Part shown: positions 5,928 through 7,539 of the stretch, one piece after another
How the letters are laid out: every line of letters starts with the position of its first letter
Numbering within the stretch: the stretch's first letter is position 1
NCBI GenBank assembly: GCA_964487565.1
Contig: CAZARN010000030.1
Location: forward strand, 1-7,539
DNA from: Phil1 sp964487565
GTDB lineage: Bacteria > Bacillota > Clostridia > Christensenellales > CAG-138
Direction of reading: 5' to 3'
Length of the DNA: 7,539 nucleotides
Program-made: the position numbers and the translations under genes
The notes under the pieces: generated by a model
Databases searched by the model: none
Seen by the model: only the letters and a program-made list of their open reading frames with translations
What the model was told of the DNA's origin: nothing

Positions 5928-6620
5928 ATGCAGTATTCGCGTGAAGTTGAAGAGATGTTCTGCGTCGCAAAGGGCGCAAAGCATGATCCCGCCCCGATAC
6001 CCGAGGAGGGCAAATGGGTCAAGGCAAAGGAGATAAAGGATATCTCCGGCCTTACGCACGGCGTCGGCTGGTGCGCACCGCAGCAGGGCGCGTGCAAGCT
6101 CACGCTCAACATAAAGGACGGTATAATCGAAGAAGCGCTCGTGGAAACGCTGGGCTGCTCCGGCATGACGCATTCCGCGGCAATGGCGAGCGAGATACTT
6201 CCCGGCAAGACGATCCTTGAGGCGCTCAATTCCGACCTTGTCTGCGACGCGATCAACACCGCAATGAGGGAGCTTTTCCTTCAGATCGTATACGGCCGCA
6301 GCCAGACCGCGTTCTCCGAAGGCGGATTGCCTATCGGCGGCGGGCTTGAGGATCTCGGCAAGGGCCAGCGCAGCCAGATCGGCACGATGTACGGCACGCA
6401 CGCCAAAGGGCCGCGCTATCTTGAAATGGCGGAAGGTTATGTGCTGGGTATCGGCCTTGACAGGAACAACGAGATCATAGGTTATAAGTTCGTCAATCTT
6501 GGCAAGATGATGGAAGCCATCAAGAAGGGGACGGACGCCAACGAGGCTTTCACAAAGAACACCGGCACCTACGGTCGCTTCGCGGAGGCCGTGAAGGTCA
6601 TCGACCCGCGTCACGAGTGA
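5928..6620 (+). CDS. NifU/IscU-like Fe-S scaffold-type protein associated with GGGtGRT
   Basis: The 230-residue product resembles the NifU N-terminal/IscU scaffold fold in its first half. Residues 49-100 align by eye with IscU from its GAPACGD motif through the GCGSAIASS motif; here these read CAPQQGAC (49-56) and GCSGMTHSAAMAS (76-88). Cysteines are at 12, 49, 56, 77 and 106. The second half (about 120-230, including GGLPIGGGLEDLGKG at 132-146) has no counterpart in short IscU proteins. It includes YLEMAEGYVLGIGLDRNNEIIGYKFVNLGK at roughly 164-193, which may be a separate domain. IscU/NifU proteins assemble and hand over Fe-S clusters; whether this one does is inference. The next gene begins 13 bases later and encodes a GGGtGRT protein, a pairing I recall from other anaerobes. 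Upstream in-frame starts (TTG 5850) lie inside the promoter and are rejected. Confidence 0.85.
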   Translation: MQYSREVEEMFCVAKGAKHDPAPIPEEGKWVKAKEIKDISGLTHGVGWCAPQQGACKLTLNIKDGIIEEALVETLGCSGMTHSAAMASEILPGKTILEALNSDLVCDAINTAMRELFLQIVYGRSQTAFSEGGLPIGGGLEDLGKGQRSQIGTMYGTHAKGPRYLEMAEGYVLGIGLDRNNEIIGYKFVNLGKMMEAIKKGTDANEAFTKNTGTYGRFAEAVKVIDPRHE

Positions 6621-6633
6621 GAGGAGGACGAAC

Positions 6634-7539
6634 ATGGTAACGTTTGAAGGATATGAAAGAAGAATAGCCACCATTAAGCCCGTTATGGACGCATACGGCA
6701 TAGAGAGCTTCGAGCAGGCGGATGAGATGCTTAAGGCGAAGGGCGTGGACGTGCGCTCCATCGTGACGAGCATTCAGCCCATCGCGTTTGAGAACGCCGT
6801 TTGGGCATATACCCTCGGCGCGGCGATCGCCGTGAAAAAGGGCGCGAAGAGCGCGGCTGAGGCTGCGGAGGCGATAGGCGTGGGCTTGCAGGCCTTCTGC
6901 ATACCCGGCTCCGTCGCCGATCAGCGCAAGGTCGGTCTCGGCCACGGCAACCTTGGCGCGATGCTCCTTCGTGAAGAAACGCATTGCTTCGCTTTCCTCG
7001 CAGGGCACGAAAGCTTTGCCGCCGCGGAAGGCGCGATAGGTATCGCCCGCACGGCCAACAAGGTGAGGAAGGAACCCCTTCAGGTCATATTGAACGGCCT
7101 TGGCAAGGACGCCGCTTATATCATCAGCCGCATAAACGGTTTCACTTATGTTGAGACCGATTATAATCAGTATACCGGCGAGCTGAGCATCGTCAAAACC
7201 GTCGCCTATTCCGATGGGGACCGCGCGAAGGTGCGCTGCTACGGCGCGGACGACGTCAACGAGGGCGTTGCGATCATGCGCCATGAGAACGTGGATGTTT
7301 CCATCACGGGCAACTCCACCAACCCCACGCGCTTCCAGCATCCCGTCGCCGGCACATACAAAAAATGGTGCGTCGAGAACGGCAAGAAGTATTTCTCCGT
7401 TGCTTCCGGCGGCGGCACGGGCCGCACGCTCCATCCGGACAACATGGCTGCCGGCCCCGCGAGCTATGGCCTCACGGATACGATGGGCCGCATGCACTCA
7501 GATGCGCAGTTCGCGGGTTCGTCCTCCGTCCCGGCGCAT
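6634..7539 (+). CDS. GGGtGRT family protein (3' truncated by window end)
   Basis: An open frame runs from ATG 6634 to the last base without a stop, giving 302 residues; the family is slightly longer (about 330 from memory), so only a short tail should be missing. The start is supported by GAGGAGG at 6621-6627, six bases upstream, inside the 13-base gap after the NifU-like gene. The family-defining motif GGGTGRT is at residues 259-265 (bases 7408-7428), followed by HPDNMAAGPASYG at 267-279. Other notable features are small-residue-rich helices at about 58-92 (AYTLGAAIAVKKGAKSAAEAAEAIG), LGHGNLGAMLLREETHCFAFLAGHESF around 102-128, and cysteines 89, 118, 200 and 247. No signal peptide or membrane span is evident. 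The glycine-rich motif could bind a phosphate or nucleotide, but no function is established that I know of. Its constant neighbour suggests it receives, or needs, an Fe-S cluster or sulfur. Confidence 0.88.
   Translation, partial: MVTFEGYERRIATIKPVMDAYGIESFEQADEMLKAKGVDVRSIVTSIQPIAFENAVWAYTLGAAIAVKKGAKSAAEAAEAIGVGLQAFCIPGSVADQRKVGLGHGNLGAMLLREETHCFAFLAGHESFAAAEGAIGIARTANKVRKEPLQVILNGLGKDAAYIISRINGFTYVETDYNQYTGELSIVKTVAYSDGDRAKVRCYGADDVNEGVAIMRHENVDVSITGNSTNPTRFQHPVAGTYKKWCVENGKKYFSVASGGGTGRTLHPDNMAAGPASYGLTDTMGRMHSDAQFAGSSSVPAH

Noticed and set aside
5907..6773. Minus-strand open frame of 288 residues
   Set aside because: Antisense to the NifU-like gene and the start of the GGGtGRT gene; no domain, no start signal, composition of a shadow frame.
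6598..7497. Long open frame (299 residues) on the minus strand
   Set aside because: It lies fully antisense to the GGGtGRT gene, has no ribosome binding site or recognisable domain, and is the usual shadow of a GC-rich coding strand.
1..7539. Mobile element, CRISPR array, tRNA or other RNA gene
   Set aside because: No transposase or integrase coding sequence, terminal inverted repeats, regular repeat-spacer pattern or cloverleaf-like segment was found.

Overview
The window looks like a piece of a GC-rich anaerobic Firmicute chromosome, most likely class Clostridia. The evidence is strong AGGAGG-type ribosome binding sites, a dipeptide/oligopeptide ABC transporter followed by a small lysine-rich membrane protein, a WYL-domain regulator, and the NifU-like/GGGtGRT gene pair that is typical of anaerobes. 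No marker gene is present, so the genus is not called.

Layout. (1) Positions 1-1939, plus strand: the end of a peptide-transporter operon. It holds the 3' two-thirds of a DppD/OppD ATPase, a complete DppF/OppF ATPase and a 95-residue single-span membrane protein of unknown role, closed by a textbook rho-independent terminator at 1944-1975. (2) Positions 5765-1975, minus strand: two tandem paralogous N-acyl-D-amino-acid deacylases (D-aminoacylase branch of the amidohydrolase superfamily), then a WYL-domain transcriptional regulator, probably one operon. (3) Positions 5766-5927: an intergenic region with two back-to-back sigma-70/sigma-A-type promoters. (4) Positions 5928-7539, plus strand: a NifU/IscU-like protein followed 13 bases later by a GGGtGRT-family protein that runs off the window end.

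How the parts may work together. The peptide importer and the deacylases converge on the same terminator region. A reasonable inference is that the cell imports short peptides or acylated amino acids and removes acyl groups from D-amino acids, for example from cell-wall or modified peptide debris. The WYL protein could sense a product of that metabolism. The NifU-like/GGGtGRT pair is a separate unit that shares only the divergent promoter region. Its biochemical role is, to my knowledge, not established, and it is the best candidate here for an undescribed system: an Fe-S scaffold-like protein with altered cysteine layout, dedicated to a partner named only for its motif.

I see no tRNA, rRNA, CRISPR array, insertion sequence or phage gene. 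No gene-free stretch exceeds about 165 bases.
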